Source of the DNA: Candidatus Viadribacter manganicus
GTDB taxonomy: Bacteria; Pseudomonadota; Alphaproteobacteria; Caulobacterales; Aquidulcibacteraceae
DNA length: 64,000 bases
Direction: 5' to 3'
NCBI RefSeq assembly: GCF_001679665.1
Contig: NZ_CP013244.1
Coordinates: 744,001 to 808,000 of the forward strand
Each line of letters opens with the position of its first letter. Positions within the stretch are counted from its first letter, which is position 1. Shown one piece after another: positions 42,107-51,117 of the stretch. Both the position numbers and the translations under genes were made by a program. The notes under the pieces are model-generated. The model did no database searches. It had not been told where the DNA came from and saw only the letters and a list, made by a program, of their open reading frames with translations.

Positions 42107-42717
42107 TGCGATCCAAAGCCATCACAGCCGCGCCCGAGATCGAGGCGCTCATCTCTTTGCTCGCGAAGGTGCCGGGCCTCGGTCCGCGTTCAGCGCGGCG
42201 CGCGGCGCTGCAGCTATTGAAGCGCAAAGATCAGCTCATGGCTCCGCTCGCGGCGGCGCTTGCTGTTGCAGCGGAAAAGGTGCGCGCGTGCTCGAATTGC
42301 GGCGCACTCGACACTCAAGATCCCTGCATGCTGTGCGCAGCCATCGATCGCGACGATGGCCTCATTTGCGTTGTTGCAGAAGTTGGCGATGTCTGGGCCT
42401 TGGAGCGCGCAGGCGCCTTTAAGGGTAGGTATCACGTACTGGGCGGGACGCTCTCGGCGCTCGATGGCGTTCGGCCGGACGATCTTCGCATCGCGAAATT
42501 GCTCGAACGCGCGAGCGGGCCGGACGTACGCGAAGTCATCCTTGCACTGTCGGCGACGGTCGACGGCCAAACGACGGCGCATTATTTGGCCGAGCGCCTG
42601 CAGCCGCTCAGCGTAACTGTAAGCAGACTTTCACACGGCGTGCCCGTCGGCGGCGAACTTGACCTCCTGGATGACGGCACTTTGTTTGCTGCATTGCAAA
42701 GTCGCCGCCCCTCCTGA
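42106..42717 (+). CDS. recR: Recombination mediator protein RecR
   Basis: The protein has 203 residues. The helix-hairpin-helix segment [18 protein letters not shown], the zinc finger [16 protein letters not shown] and the Toprim region ([14 protein letters not shown], then [14 protein letters not shown]) are all present. RecR acts with RecF/RecO in loading RecA at gaps. Its start overlaps the TAA of the amidohydrolase relic. Confidence 0.97.
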   Translation: MRSKAITAAPEIEALISLLAKVPGLGPRSARRAALQLLKRKDQLMAPLAAALAVAAEKVRACSNCGALDTQDPCMLCAAIDRDDGLICVVAEVGDVWALERAGAFKGRYHVLGGTLSALDGVRPDDLRIAKLLERASGPDVREVILALSATVDGQTTAHYLAERLQPLSVTVSRLSHGVPVGGELDLLDDGTLFAALQSRRPS

Positions 42718-42791
42718 GCCAGTATCATCCGTGTGCCGTTGACGCGATTGATTGCGGCCCGCAGGTTGGCGGCGAGACGGAGGTTGGGACA

Positions 42792-43190
42792 ATGGGTTTT
42801 CTGGATCGTTTTTCGCCGCAACTATTGAGCGCGCTGCGCATCGTGAGCGCTTTGCTCTTTATTGCGCACGGCACAACCAAGCTCCTTGGATTTCCGGCGA
42901 CCGAAATGTTTGCGGTGGCGCCCGAGCCGATGACTTTGATGTGGTTTGGGGGAATTCTTGAAGCTGGCGGCGGCGCGTTGTTGCTGCTGGGTCTGTTCAC
43001 GCGACCAGTTGCATTTGTGCTCTCCGGCATGATGGCGGTCGCGTATTGGATGTTCCACGCGCCCGCATCGTTCTACCCGGTGCAGAACGGCGGCGATGCC
43101 GCAATCTTGTACTGCTTCGTCTTCCTTTATATCGCCGCCGCAGGCGGGGGTCCGCTCAGCGTCGATGCGATGATCGGCAAGAAAAAGTAA
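42792..43190 (+). CDS. DoxX family membrane protein
   Basis: The protein has 132 residues with four hydrophobic segments. It begins LLSALRIVSALLFIAHGTTK and contains GGILEAGGGALLLLGLFTRP and a final SVDAMIGKKK, all DoxX-family hallmarks. GGAGG lies nine bases before the ATG. DoxX proteins are redox- or stress-related membrane subunits of uncertain function. Confidence 0.9.
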   Translation: MGFLDRFSPQLLSALRIVSALLFIAHGTTKLLGFPATEMFAVAPEPMTLMWFGGILEAGGGALLLLGLFTRPVAFVLSGMMAVAYWMFHAPASFYPVQNGGDAAILYCFVFLYIAAAGGGPLSVDAMIGKKK

Positions 43191-43193
43191 GCG

Positions 43194-43469
43194 CTATTCG
43201 CGGTGCCGCTCGAGGCACTGCGTTCGCGCGCGCGTGATGCGCGGGTCCATCAGGCCGGTTTCACGAAAGCGCGCGAGCGCGGCTTCGTATTCGTCATACG
43301 TCACCGTGCGCGTGATCTTATCCCACGTGCATGTGCAAACGGCGCTCTCCGGTGGGCATGACATCGAAAAGCGTTCTTGCGCGCTTTGCGGATACGGGTT
43401 GGGCGCGCTTTCACCGCCGCACGCCGCCAACATCAGTGCGCCCATCAAGGCAGCGATCGTCAGACGCAT
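43194..43469 (-). CDS. Small Cys-rich lipoprotein, paralogue A
   Basis: The protein has 91 residues with AAGGAG seven bases before the ATG and a lipobox (LMLAAC). The mature part has FSMSC, then CTCTWDKI, then YDEYEAALARF and a final cysteine. The same arrangement occurs in the neighbour at 43563-43883, suggesting tandem duplication. No known family is recognised. Confidence 0.75.
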   Translation of the reverse strand: MRLTIAALMGALMLAACGGESAPNPYPQSAQERFSMSCPPESAVCTCTWDKITRTVTYDEYEAALARFRETGLMDPRITRARTQCLERHRE

Positions 43470-43562
43470 CGCCTTACTCCTTGCCCGGCAAATCTTGCCG
43501 CGCGACAGTGCCAGTATGCACAAACAGCGTTAAGATTGAACGGCGCGAACGTCGTTAAAACG

Positions 43563-43883
43563 TCAGGGCGCCGGAACCGGATCTTCTGCACTGGGCGCAC
43601 TCTCGGTTGCGAGACTTGCATTGCAGGCTTCAACGTAACCGTTGATCTGCGCGGTCATCGGATGATCCTCGCGCTGAGGTCCAGGAAGGCGCTCAAGCGC
43701 CGCAAAATCGTCCGGCGGGATGTCCGCTTCGATGCGATCCCAAGTGCAGCCGCAGAGCGCGTTGGATGCGCCTTGGATTTCGCACGCGGTCATGAAGTTA
43801 CGCTCGACATCGGGTGTGTACGCGACGGGTTGTTGTGTGCACGCGGCGAGCACCAGAGCAGTAAGGGCAACCACAATCCGCAT
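43563..43883 (-). CDS. Small Cys-rich lipoprotein, paralogue B
   Basis: The protein has 106 residues with GGAG seven bases before the ATG and a lipobox (LVLAAC). The mature part shows FMTACEIQ, CGCTWDRI, FAALERL and a last cysteine in VEACNAS, aligned to paralogue A. It ends in a Pro/Ala/Glu-rich tail. The shared CxCxWDxI motif is the best hallmark of this pair. Confidence 0.75.
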   Translation of the reverse strand: MRIVVALTALVLAACTQQPVAYTPDVERNFMTACEIQGASNALCGCTWDRIEADIPPDDFAALERLPGPQREDHPMTAQINGYVEACNASLATESAPSAEDPVPAP

Positions 43884-44076
43884 CCTGATGCTCCGAGTTT
43901 GGGTAGGACCCAATTAGCGCCAGTTGGCCTGCACTTCCAAGACTATCAATGTGCGAATTATCACCTTGCCGCAGCCCCCATTCTCATCGCTTGGACCTTG
44001 AGCAAACAAAATGGAACCGATAGCGAAATGATAAGGTGGCGTGGGGAGACGCTGCCCGCATAACAGGGGGAGTCCA

Positions 44077-44652
44077 ATGAAGAAGAAGCTCGCACTTGCG
44101 GCGATGACGATGCTGGGCGGCATGGTGGCGACACCAGCGCTCGCGCAGGACAACGACACGTCCGGATTCTACGCCGGCGCCGGCATCAATCTCTATTTCA
44201 TCGACAAAGACGATGCGGCCGACGGCATGGGCATCGAGTTTGAAGATCAACCGTCACCGGGCGCATTCGTCGGCCGCGTTGGCTACGCGTTCAACGAATA
44301 CTTCGCTGTGGAAGTCGAAGCCGGCATCGGCGGCGCGGATTCCGAATTCGAAGGCCCCGGCATCGAGGGCGACATCGGCGCTGAAAGCCCCGCTGCGGCG
44401 CACATCGTCGTATCGTACCCGTTCGGCAGCGGCAGTGGTTACATCCTAGGCCGTGCCGGATACAGCACGGTCACGATCGAACGTGAGATGAACGGCATCG
44501 ACTACGAAGACCTCGAACTCAGCGGCGCATCGTTCGGTGTTGGCGCGGGCATCCGCGCTGGTCAGTGGGACTTCCGCGGCGAGTACAATGTGCTGTCGGG
44601 CGGCGACGCGAACTCGGGCGTGCTCGGCTTCTTCGCGCTGCGCCACTTCTAA
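44077..44652 (+). CDS. Outer-membrane beta-barrel (porin-like) protein
   Basis: The protein has 191 residues with GGGGGAG five bases before the ATG. The signal peptide ends TPALAQ. The mature chain alternates short amphipathic strands (GFYAGAGINLYFI, FVGRVGYAFNEYFAVEVEAGIGG, ILGRAGYSTVTIERE, FRGEYNVLSGG) and ends FFALRHF with a C-terminal Phe, as needed for Bam-dependent barrels. It resembles small 8-strand OmpA/OmpW-like barrels. Confidence 0.85.
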   Translation: MKKKLALAAMTMLGGMVATPALAQDNDTSGFYAGAGINLYFIDKDDAADGMGIEFEDQPSPGAFVGRVGYAFNEYFAVEVEAGIGGADSEFEGPGIEGDIGAESPAAAHIVVSYPFGSGSGYILGRAGYSTVTIEREMNGIDYEDLELSGASFGVGAGIRAGQWDFRGEYNVLSGGDANSGVLGFFALRHF

Positions 44653-44661
44653 GTTCGTTGA

Positions 44662-44689
44662 TGAGGGTGGCGCGTTCGCGTCACCCTCA
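44662..44689. terminator. Bidirectional hairpin between convergent genes
   Basis: A 12-pair stem (TGAGGGTG-GCGC with its complement) and GTTC loop lies between the beta-barrel stop and the mcd stop, including the mcd stop codon. There is no T run. Position and strength suggest a shared transcript end. Confidence 0.55.
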
Positions 44690-46306
44690 GTTGACGCCCT
44701 CTTCGAGCACCCGGCGCCCGATGACCATGGCCTGAATTTCGCCCGCGCCTTCGAAAATGTTGAGAATGCGCGCATCGGCCAGAACACGACTGATGGGGTA
44801 TTCGACCGCAAAGCCGTTGCCGCCATGGATTTGCAGAGCATTGTCGGCCGCAGCCCATGCAACACGCGCCGCCAGCAATTTCGCCATACCCGCTTCGAGA
44901 TCGCAGCGTTTGCCGCTGTCTTTGCGGCGCGCCGCAAAATACGTGATCTGACGCGCCGCCATCAGTTCAGCGGCGATCATCACCAGCTTGTTCGACACAC
45001 GCGGGAAGTGGAAAATCTCCTGCCCGAACTGCTTGCGGTCGATGGCGTACTTCAATCCGAGTTCAAGCGCGCTTTGCGCAACACCAACGGCGCGCGCCGC
45101 GGTTTGGATGCGCGCGCTTTCAAACGTCGCCATCAGCTGCTTGAAGCCTTGCCCTTCAACGCCGCCAAGCAGATTTGCGGCAGGCACTTTAAAGCCATCG
45201 AAGCCGATCTCGTATTCCTTCATGCCGCGATAGCCGATCACCTCAATTGCGCCGCCGGACATGCCGGGCGTCGGAAACGGAACCGTATCATCGCCGCGCT
45301 GCTTCGGCGCCAGCAACATTGAAAGACCATTGAAGCCGGTGGTGTTCGGATCGGTGCGCACCAGCAGCGTCATCACATCGGCCCGCGCCGCATGCGTGAT
45401 CCAGGTCTTGTTGCCGGTCACGATATAGGCGTCGCCCTCTTTCACAGCGCGCGTGCGCAGCGAGCCCAGATCGCTGCCAGTGTTCGGTTCAGTAAAAACC
45501 GCGGTCGGCAGAATTTCTGCGCTGGCGATTTTCGGCAGCCACTCGGCCTTCTGAGCTTCAGTGCCGCCAATCATGATGAGTTCGGCGGCAATCTCGCTGC
45601 GCGTCCCGAGCGAGCCTGTCCCGATCCAGGCGCGCGAGAGCTCTTCCGAGACGACGCACATGGACGTCTTGCCGAGCCCCGACCCGCCAAATTCTTCAGG
45701 GATGGTGAGACCGAAGACGCCGAGCGCGCCCATCTCTTCGACGATCTCGATTGGTATGAGTTCATCGTTGCAATGCCACTCGTGCGCATGCGGGACGATC
45801 TTGTCGTCCGCGAAGCTGCGGAACTGATCGCGGATCATTTCAAAGTCCGCGTCGAGATTGGTGTTCTCGAAGGTCGCGCGGCCTTGGCTTTCGTGGAGAA
45901 GCGCAGCGAGGCGCGTTTTATCGGATTGCGTGACGCGCATGGTCACAGCGGGCGCGTCGATGCCGAAATCCGCAGGTCGGATGGTCTCGACTTGCGTCAT
46001 CGGCACGCCGCCGGCGAGCTGCGCGGTGTATTCAGCGACAAGCACCTTCGCGAGCAATTGCTCGGTTTCACCGAATTTGCCCGCCTCACTCAAAGCGCGG
46101 GCCCAATCACTCACTTCACGCAACGTTTCAGCGTAGGTCGCGACCCAGGCCAGACCGTGGACAACGTGCTGCTCGCGATCGAGCGCGACGCGGTCGATCT
46201 TGCCTTCCCTGGTGACAAGCGGACGAACGGCGGCTTTTGCCGCGTCGGTGTAGCGCCCGGCAGCGGCGGCAGCGGTTTCCAGTTGCGTTATCAGCTCAGC
46301 GCTCAT
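44687..46306 (-). CDS. mcd: Methylsuccinyl-CoA dehydrogenase-like acyl-CoA dehydrogenase
   Basis: The protein has 539 residues from the ATG at 46304-46306, with GAGGGA upstream. It has about 150 extra N-terminal residues before the acyl-CoA dehydrogenase fold, as in methylsuccinyl-CoA dehydrogenases of the ethylmalonyl-CoA pathway. The core shows EEMGALGVFGLTIPEEFGGSG, FTEPNTGSDLGSLRTRA, KTWITHA and a C-terminal QIHGGNGFAVEYPISR with FEGAGEIQ. It oxidises (2S)-methylsuccinyl-CoA to mesaconyl-CoA. Ccr and Ecm are encoded within 13 kb, which supports this over a generic fatty-acid role. Confidence 0.88.
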   Translation of the reverse strand: MSAELITQLETAAAAAGRYTDAAKAAVRPLVTREGKIDRVALDREQHVVHGLAWVATYAETLREVSDWARALSEAGKFGETEQLLAKVLVAEYTAQLAGGVPMTQVETIRPADFGIDAPAVTMRVTQSDKTRLAALLHESQGRATFENTNLDADFEMIRDQFRSFADDKIVPHAHEWHCNDELIPIEIVEEMGALGVFGLTIPEEFGGSGLGKTSMCVVSEELSRAWIGTGSLGTRSEIAAELIMIGGTEAQKAEWLPKIASAEILPTAVFTEPNTGSDLGSLRTRAVKEGDAYIVTGNKTWITHAARADVMTLLVRTDPNTTGFNGLSMLLAPKQRGDDTVPFPTPGMSGGAIEVIGYRGMKEYEIGFDGFKVPAANLLGGVEGQGFKQLMATFESARIQTAARAVGVAQSALELGLKYAIDRKQFGQEIFHFPRVSNKLVMIAAELMAARQITYFAARRKDSGKRCDLEAGMAKLLAARVAWAAADNALQIHGGNGFAVEYPISRVLADARILNIFEGAGEIQAMVIGRRVLEEGVN

Positions 46307-46408
46307 GCAATCCCTCGCGAGTCGGGGCACTAAACCGGCTTTCTCGCAGTTGCGAAAGGGGCGACGCGACGCCAACCGGCCCTGTGCCGCACCCTGGGAG
46401 CGAAACGA

Positions 46409-48145
46409 ATGCAGCACGGGAGCGGCGGAGGCGAAGTCCTCACCCAAGCCCTGGTTTTCCTGGGCGCGACCTGCGTGCTCATCCCGGCCCTCAAGAAGGC
46501 GCGGATCAGCGCCGTCATGGGTTTCCTGATCATCGGCGTCGCCATGGGACCGCAAGTGCTTGGGCGGCTGGCGCAGAGCTGGCCGTGGCTTAGCGCGTTC
46601 GAGTTTGAGCAAAGCGAGCCGACATTGCTGCTGGCGGAACTCGGGGTCGTCTTCTTGCTGTTCGTGATCGGACTTGAAGTGTCGCTGGAGCGCTTGTGGT
46701 CGCTGCGGCGCTACGTGTTCGGACTTGGCTTGGCGCAAGTCGTGCTCTCGGCCGCTGCGATCACGGGCGTCGCGATGATGTTTGGCAACAACTTCACAAT
46801 TGCAGCTGTTATCGGGCTTGCCTTTGCGCTCTCCTCTACTGCGCTGGTGCTGCAACTCCTGCGAGAGCGCGGGCAAATCACGACGCCTGTTGGGCGCGCG
46901 AGTTTTTCAATCCTGCTGATGCAAGACCTCATGGTCGTGCCGATCTTGTTCTTGGTCGCGGCATTAAGCCCTGGCGCCGGCGCCTTCGGCGATCAGATCG
47001 GCATCGCACTCGCGACGGCGCTCTTTTCGCTTGCTGCCATCATCGTCACCGGCCGCTTGTTGTTGCGCCCGCTGTTTAGGTGGGTGGCGGCGGCGGACAG
47101 TCGCGAGATATTTATCGCGGCGGCGTTCTTGGCCGTCATCGGCATGGCCGGCGCGGCGCAGATGGTGGGGCTTTCGGCGGCGCTTGGCGCGTTTCTGGCA
47201 GGGCTGCTTCTGGCGGAAACCGAGTTTCGCCATCAGATCGAAGCCGACCTTGAGCCTTTCAAGGATCTCCTGCTTGGCCTCTTCTTCGTGACGATCGGCA
47301 TGCAGATCGACGTCTCGTTGTTGCTCCGCGAGCCGCTACTGATCCTCGTCGGTCTTATAGGCCTCTTTTTAGTGAAAGGTCTCATTATCGCGTCGCTGGC
47401 GCGTGTGTTCGAGATAACGTGGCGGCGTGCGCTGCAGATGGGCCTGTTGCTAGGGCAAGCGGGCGAATTTGCTTTCGTCGTGATTGCCGCCGCGCGCGCC
47501 GGCGGGGCCATTCCGGCTGACACCGCCGCTTACATGCTCATTGTCACCGCGCTTTCGATTTTCGTGACGCCGATCGTCGCGAGCTTAGGCGCGCGACTTG
47601 CCAATCGCATTGCCGGTCCTGGCCCAAGCGCGCCTCCGGACGATGCCTCCACCGAGAACGGTCACGTTGTGATCGCCGGCTTTGGGCGCGTTGGCGCGAC
47701 TTTGGCCGACATTCTGAACGCCCAGGAAATCCCGCACGTCGGCATCGAAGGCGATGCAACCACAGTGGCGCAACTCCGCAATGAAGGCCGGCCGGTTTAT
47801 TTTGGCGATGCGACCAGCGCGAAAGTGTTGGAGAGCGTCGGCGCGTCGAACGCCGCCGCGATTGTCGTCACCATCAACGATGCCGAGGCGGTTGAACGCA
47901 TCGTGGTGGAGGCGCGGCGCGCCTGGCCTCACATTCCGGTGTATGCGCGGGCTCGCGACGGCGAACATGCGCGGCGCCTTCATGCGGCCGGCGCAGCGCT
48001 CGCCAGTCCGGACTCGATTGAGGCGGCGCTGCAACTGGGCGAAGCATTGCTCAATGGCGTCGGTGTGCCCGACGAAATCTCACGCCGCATCATCGCCGAG
48101 CGCCGCGACGAGGAAGTCGCCAAAGCGCTCTACAGATCGGGCTAA
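46409..48145 (+). CDS. Kef-type cation:proton antiporter with TrkA-N domain
   Basis: The protein has 578 residues with GGGAG nine bases upstream. Residues 1-385 form about twelve membrane segments of the CPA2 family, including GFLIIGVAMGP, FALSSTALVLQLL and LLLAETEFRHQIEADLEPFKDLLLGLFF. The C-terminal part has a Rossmann TrkA-N domain (HVVIAGFGRVGATLADIL). Kef proteins export potassium in exchange for protons and are gated by glutathione adducts. No kefF-like partner is nearby. It converges with the VIT transporter gene, overlapping by three bases. Confidence 0.92.
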   Translation: MQHGSGGGEVLTQALVFLGATCVLIPALKKARISAVMGFLIIGVAMGPQVLGRLAQSWPWLSAFEFEQSEPTLLLAELGVVFLLFVIGLEVSLERLWSLRRYVFGLGLAQVVLSAAAITGVAMMFGNNFTIAAVIGLAFALSSTALVLQLLRERGQITTPVGRASFSILLMQDLMVVPILFLVAALSPGAGAFGDQIGIALATALFSLAAIIVTGRLLLRPLFRWVAAADSREIFIAAAFLAVIGMAGAAQMVGLSAALGAFLAGLLLAETEFRHQIEADLEPFKDLLLGLFFVTIGMQIDVSLLLREPLLILVGLIGLFLVKGLIIASLARVFEITWRRALQMGLLLGQAGEFAFVVIAAARAGGAIPADTAAYMLIVTALSIFVTPIVASLGARLANRIAGPGPSAPPDDASTENGHVVIAGFGRVGATLADILNAQEIPHVGIEGDATTVAQLRNEGRPVYFGDATSAKVLESVGASNAAAIVVTINDAEAVERIVVEARRAWPHIPVYARARDGEHARRLHAAGAALASPDSIEAALQLGEALLNGVGVPDEISRRIIAERRDEEVAKALYRSG

Positions 48146-48837
48146 ACCACCGCGCCAAACATTGCGCCGGCGACAGCGGTAATCACCATCGCGACCGCGC
48201 CCCAGAACACCACGCGCACAGTCGCCTTCCATGGATTGGCGCCGGCCATGCGCGCGCTCCAAACGCCAAGGAATGCCAGAAAAACGAGCGACGCCGCGGG
48301 TGAAGCCCACCCAAGCACCGACAGCGGGGCAAAAGCCGCTACCAAAAGCGGCAATGCGGCGCCTGCTGCAAACGATGCGGCGGACGCGGCAGCAGCCTGG
48401 ACAGGACGCGCGCGCAATTCATGGACAATGCCAAGTTCATCGCGCGCGTGCGCGGTGAGCGCATCCTTCGCCGTCATTTGCACGGCGACCTGACGCGCCA
48501 ACTCAGGCTCGACCCCACGACCGATATAAATGTTCGTGAGTTCTTCGAGTTCAAGTTCCGGCGTCTCGGCGAGTTCGCGCTTCTCACGCGCGAGGTCAGC
48601 GCTTTCAGTGTCCGCCTGGGAACTCACCGACACATATTCCCCGGCCGCCATCGACATGGCGCCGGCAACCAGCCCCGCGATACCAGCGAGCAGGACGTCA
48701 CTTCGCCCAGCCGAAGCCGCCGCTACGCCGGCAATCAAACTCGCCGTCGAGACGATGCCATCGTTCGCGCCGAGCACGGCAGCGCGAAGCCAGCCGATAC
48801 GGTCGGTCAAATGATACTCGCTATGGATTCGCGCCAT
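48142..48837 (-). CDS. VIT1/CCC1 family transporter
   Basis: The protein has 231 residues from the ATG at 48835-48837. It begins SEYHLTDRIGWLRAAVLGAND and contains GAMSMAAGEYVSVSSQAD, the family's membrane motif, a charged helical metal-binding segment (residues 90-150), and three further membrane helices. VIT/CCC1 proteins move iron or manganese across membranes. Close relatives in bacteria are little studied. Confidence 0.9.
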   Translation of the reverse strand: MARIHSEYHLTDRIGWLRAAVLGANDGIVSTASLIAGVAAASAGRSDVLLAGIAGLVAGAMSMAAGEYVSVSSQADTESADLAREKRELAETPELELEELTNIYIGRGVEPELARQVAVQMTAKDALTAHARDELGIVHELRARPVQAAAASAASFAAGAALPLLVAAFAPLSVLGWASPAASLVFLAFLGVWSARMAGANPWKATVRVVFWGAVAMVITAVAGAMFGAVV

Positions 48838-48933
48838 GCCGGTGTCCGTTCGTGATCTGTGTTGCACCGCTATACGCGCGCCTTCTTGTCGTCACCACCT
48901 CAGCTGATAAAGAGCGGCCAGGAGAGAATGAGT

Positions 48934-49368
48934 ATGCTTCGCACTAAGCGCTTCATCGCCGTCGCTGTCGCCGTGCTGGGCCTCGCTGCCTGCTCGCAGC
49001 CTCAAGAAGCACCCGACACGGAAACGACCATAGCTGCAGAGACGCCAGTTGTTGTGATTGCAACGCCCGCTTCTGGCGCGCGCGTCACGAGCCCGCTTGT
49101 GGTCGAAGGTACGGCGCCTGGCGATTGGTATTTCGAGGCGCAGTTTGCCGGCCAGTTGCGCGGCGCCGATGGCGCGGTGCTCGCGCAGGCGCCAGCGCGC
49201 GCTCAAGAAGACTGGATGACCGAGGCGCCGGTGCCGTATCGCGCTGAGTTCACGTTCGCCGTCACGCAGGACACACCCGCGACAATCGTTCTGCAAGAAG
49301 ACATGCCCGCCGATAACGCGCATCCGCGCGAAGTGACTATTCCGGTGGTGCTGACGCCCGCGGGGTAA
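48934..49368 (+). CDS. Lipoprotein with Gmad2-like immunoglobulin domain
   Basis: The protein has 144 residues. Two start codons are in frame; the ATG at 48934 has AGGAG nine bases upstream and is preferred. The lipobox is LGLAAC. After a Thr/Glu-rich linker comes the Gmad2-like domain: VVIATPASGARVTSPLVVEG, GDWYFEAQF, and a LQEDMPADN followed by VTIPVVL. These domains occur in secreted and spore proteins and their role is unclear. It converges with a Rieske oxygenase gene. Confidence 0.85.
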   Translation: MLRTKRFIAVAVAVLGLAACSQPQEAPDTETTIAAETPVVVIATPASGARVTSPLVVEGTAPGDWYFEAQFAGQLRGADGAVLAQAPARAQEDWMTEAPVPYRAEFTFAVTQDTPATIVLQEDMPADNAHPREVTIPVVLTPAG

Positions 49369-50427
49369 TCAGCTCATCCAGCGAAGGGTCGTCGGCTCGA
49401 TTGGATTCATGAAGTCGCGCTGCTCTTCGCGGCTCTTGGTCCATTCGCGCTTGAGCTTCAGGTACCACTTGGCCTGAACGTCGATGTCCTCGATCCAGAG
49501 CATCGTCGGTTTGTATTCAAGTCCCGTATTTTGCAGATCGACCATACGGCCGTCTTGATCGAGAAACTCACGGCCGGCAGGGATCAGGATCGGCTTCATC
49601 ACGTCGAGAAGCGGCGCGTTCTTCCAATAGGTTACTTGCGTGATGCGCGTGGAGTTCTCGTTCTCCGGGGTGAGGAAGGTCAGCGTAAAGAGACGCGACT
49701 TCTCGTTCTCCACTACTTCCCAGCGGAAACCAGGCAGCATGAACGAGATTTCGGTGGTCACGTTGCCGCCGAAAAGCATGCGATAGGCCAATGAATTGCC
49801 GCTCGGTGCGTGACGCTCGATGGCCCAGCCGCGCTCACGTGGCACGAACCGCTTTTGCTTAAGCTTCTTGCCGGCGCTCGGCGGACGCCACCACCATTGA
49901 TTGTGAACATACGGAACGTGCGCAGGGTCCATGAGACCGACCACAGCGTTGTCCATGCTCGCGGCGAAGATGCGATGGATCACGAATTTCGGTTCGACGA
50001 AATCACCGAGATCAAAGTCCGGCGGCGGCGGCGGCTCGTCTGCAAAGCGCGGATCAGATGAAACGAAGGCCAGCACGACGCCATTGGCTTCGTGCACAGG
50101 GAATCGCCGGACACGAATACGATTGACCTCGTAAGGCTGGCCATCCACCAAGGATGGGATTTGCTTGCAGACGCCGTCCTGCGTGCCAAAGCGCCAACCG
50201 TGATACGGGCACTCCACCGTTTGAACGCCGTCCGTGGCGCATACGCGGCCGGCGGACAGCGGCACCGCGCGATGGGGACAGATATCGCGCAAAGCGAACG
50301 CCGCGCCATTCTCGTCACGGCCAAGCAAAACGGGCTCGCCGAGAATCTCGCGCCGGAACATCTTTCCGCGCTTTAACTCCCGCGATGTCGCGGCGAAGTA
50401 CCAGAGGTCTCGAAGCAGCTCGCTCAT
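49369..50427 (-). CDS. Rieske non-heme iron oxygenase alpha subunit
   Basis: The protein has 352 residues. The [2Fe-2S] Rieske motif is CPHRAVPLS and CPYHGW (residues about 50-78). The mononuclear iron site is MDPAHVPYVH with an upstream Asn and the Asp-His-His pattern. It resembles one-component or two-component monooxygenases such as vanillate demethylase and Pobp. Its ATG overlaps the stop of the small membrane gene upstream (ATGA), so it belongs to an operon with M20 and chagasin-like genes. No reductase gene is seen nearby; the substrate is unknown. Confidence 0.9.
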   Translation of the reverse strand: MSELLRDLWYFAATSRELKRGKMFRREILGEPVLLGRDENGAAFALRDICPHRAVPLSAGRVCATDGVQTVECPYHGWRFGTQDGVCKQIPSLVDGQPYEVNRIRVRRFPVHEANGVVLAFVSSDPRFADEPPPPPDFDLGDFVEPKFVIHRIFAASMDNAVVGLMDPAHVPYVHNQWWWRPPSAGKKLKQKRFVPRERGWAIERHAPSGNSLAYRMLFGGNVTTEISFMLPGFRWEVVENEKSRLFTLTFLTPENENSTRITQVTYWKNAPLLDVMKPILIPAGREFLDQDGRMVDLQNTGLEYKPTMLWIEDIDVQAKWYLKLKREWTKSREEQRDFMNPIEPTTLRWMS

Positions 50428-50651
50428 TGGTGTGCGAGATACAGGATCGCGGGGATCGCGACAAAGCCTAGCGCTGCGGATGCGACAATGCCGCCCGCGC
50501 AGAGCGCCGCAAACAAGGCCCGGCGACGCCGCATCTCGGGCGGACGCGCCTTATTCATCGCTCCACCGGCGAAAAAGATGAGCCCCAGCGTGCCCCCAAC
50601 GATGCCGGCGACCGCCAGCATGAAGAGCAAGGTCTGCGCGAGAAAAACCAA
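50424..50651 (-). CDS. Small two-TM membrane protein in the M20/Rieske operon
   Basis: The protein has 75 residues if the TTG at 50649-50651 is used; the first ATG is ten codons later. Two hydrophobic segments flank a basic loop (ARPPEMRRRRA). The TTG follows the stop of the upstream lipoprotein gene by one base, and its own TGA overlaps the next ATG, which makes it likely to be translated. No family is recognised. Confidence 0.6.
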   Translation of the reverse strand: MVFLAQTLLFMLAVAGIVGGTLGLIFFAGGAMNKARPPEMRRRRALFAALCAGGIVASAALGFVAIPAILYLAHQ

Positions 50652-50652
50652 C

Positions 50653-51117
50653 CTATTGCGCGACTATGGTGACGCGGAAGGTCTGGTTCGGCGCAGCGCT
50701 CGCATCTTCCCAAGGACGGCGCTGCTCCATGATGATGTCGCCCGATCCTGCGGCCGTCGCCGCGAACATCGTGACCTCCCAATGGTTGCCACCGACGAAG
50801 CCTGGTTGGCTCTGTGCTTCGGTCGTGTTGCCGGAGGTTTCGCCCGCGCGCGTCACGAAAGCCGGCACCTGCGCCGGCGCCCAGACATATCCCGCCGTCG
50901 GCACGCCAACGAGTTCGATTGCAAACCGCTGATCGACCGCAACGTTGACGATCTGACCGTTCTGCTCGGCGGTGATGTGAACGGTGACATCATTCGGCGT
51001 CGGCGCGGCGACGCCGCCATTGTTGTTGGCCACCGGCGCCACCTCTTCTTTTGCTTCTTGCGCGGGCGTGCATGCAGCGAGCGCGATTGCCGCCGCGACC
51101 AAGACTGACCGGATCAT
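50653..51117 (-). CDS. Chagasin-like (I42 family) peptidase inhibitor lipoprotein
   Basis: The protein has 154 residues with a lipobox (IALAAC) and a linker. The three inhibitor loops of the I42 family are visible: VGVPTAGYVW, GGNHWEVTMF and QRRPWE. Chagasin-type proteins inhibit papain-like cysteine proteases. The ATG overlaps the stop of the M20 peptidase gene (ATGA), so translation is coupled. A target protease is not apparent in this window. Confidence 0.88.
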   Translation of the reverse strand: MIRSVLVAAAIALAACTPAQEAKEEVAPVANNNGGVAAPTPNDVTVHITAEQNGQIVNVAVDQRFAIELVGVPTAGYVWAPAQVPAFVTRAGETSGNTTEAQSQPGFVGGNHWEVTMFAATAAGSGDIIMEQRRPWEDASAAPNQTFRVTIVAQ

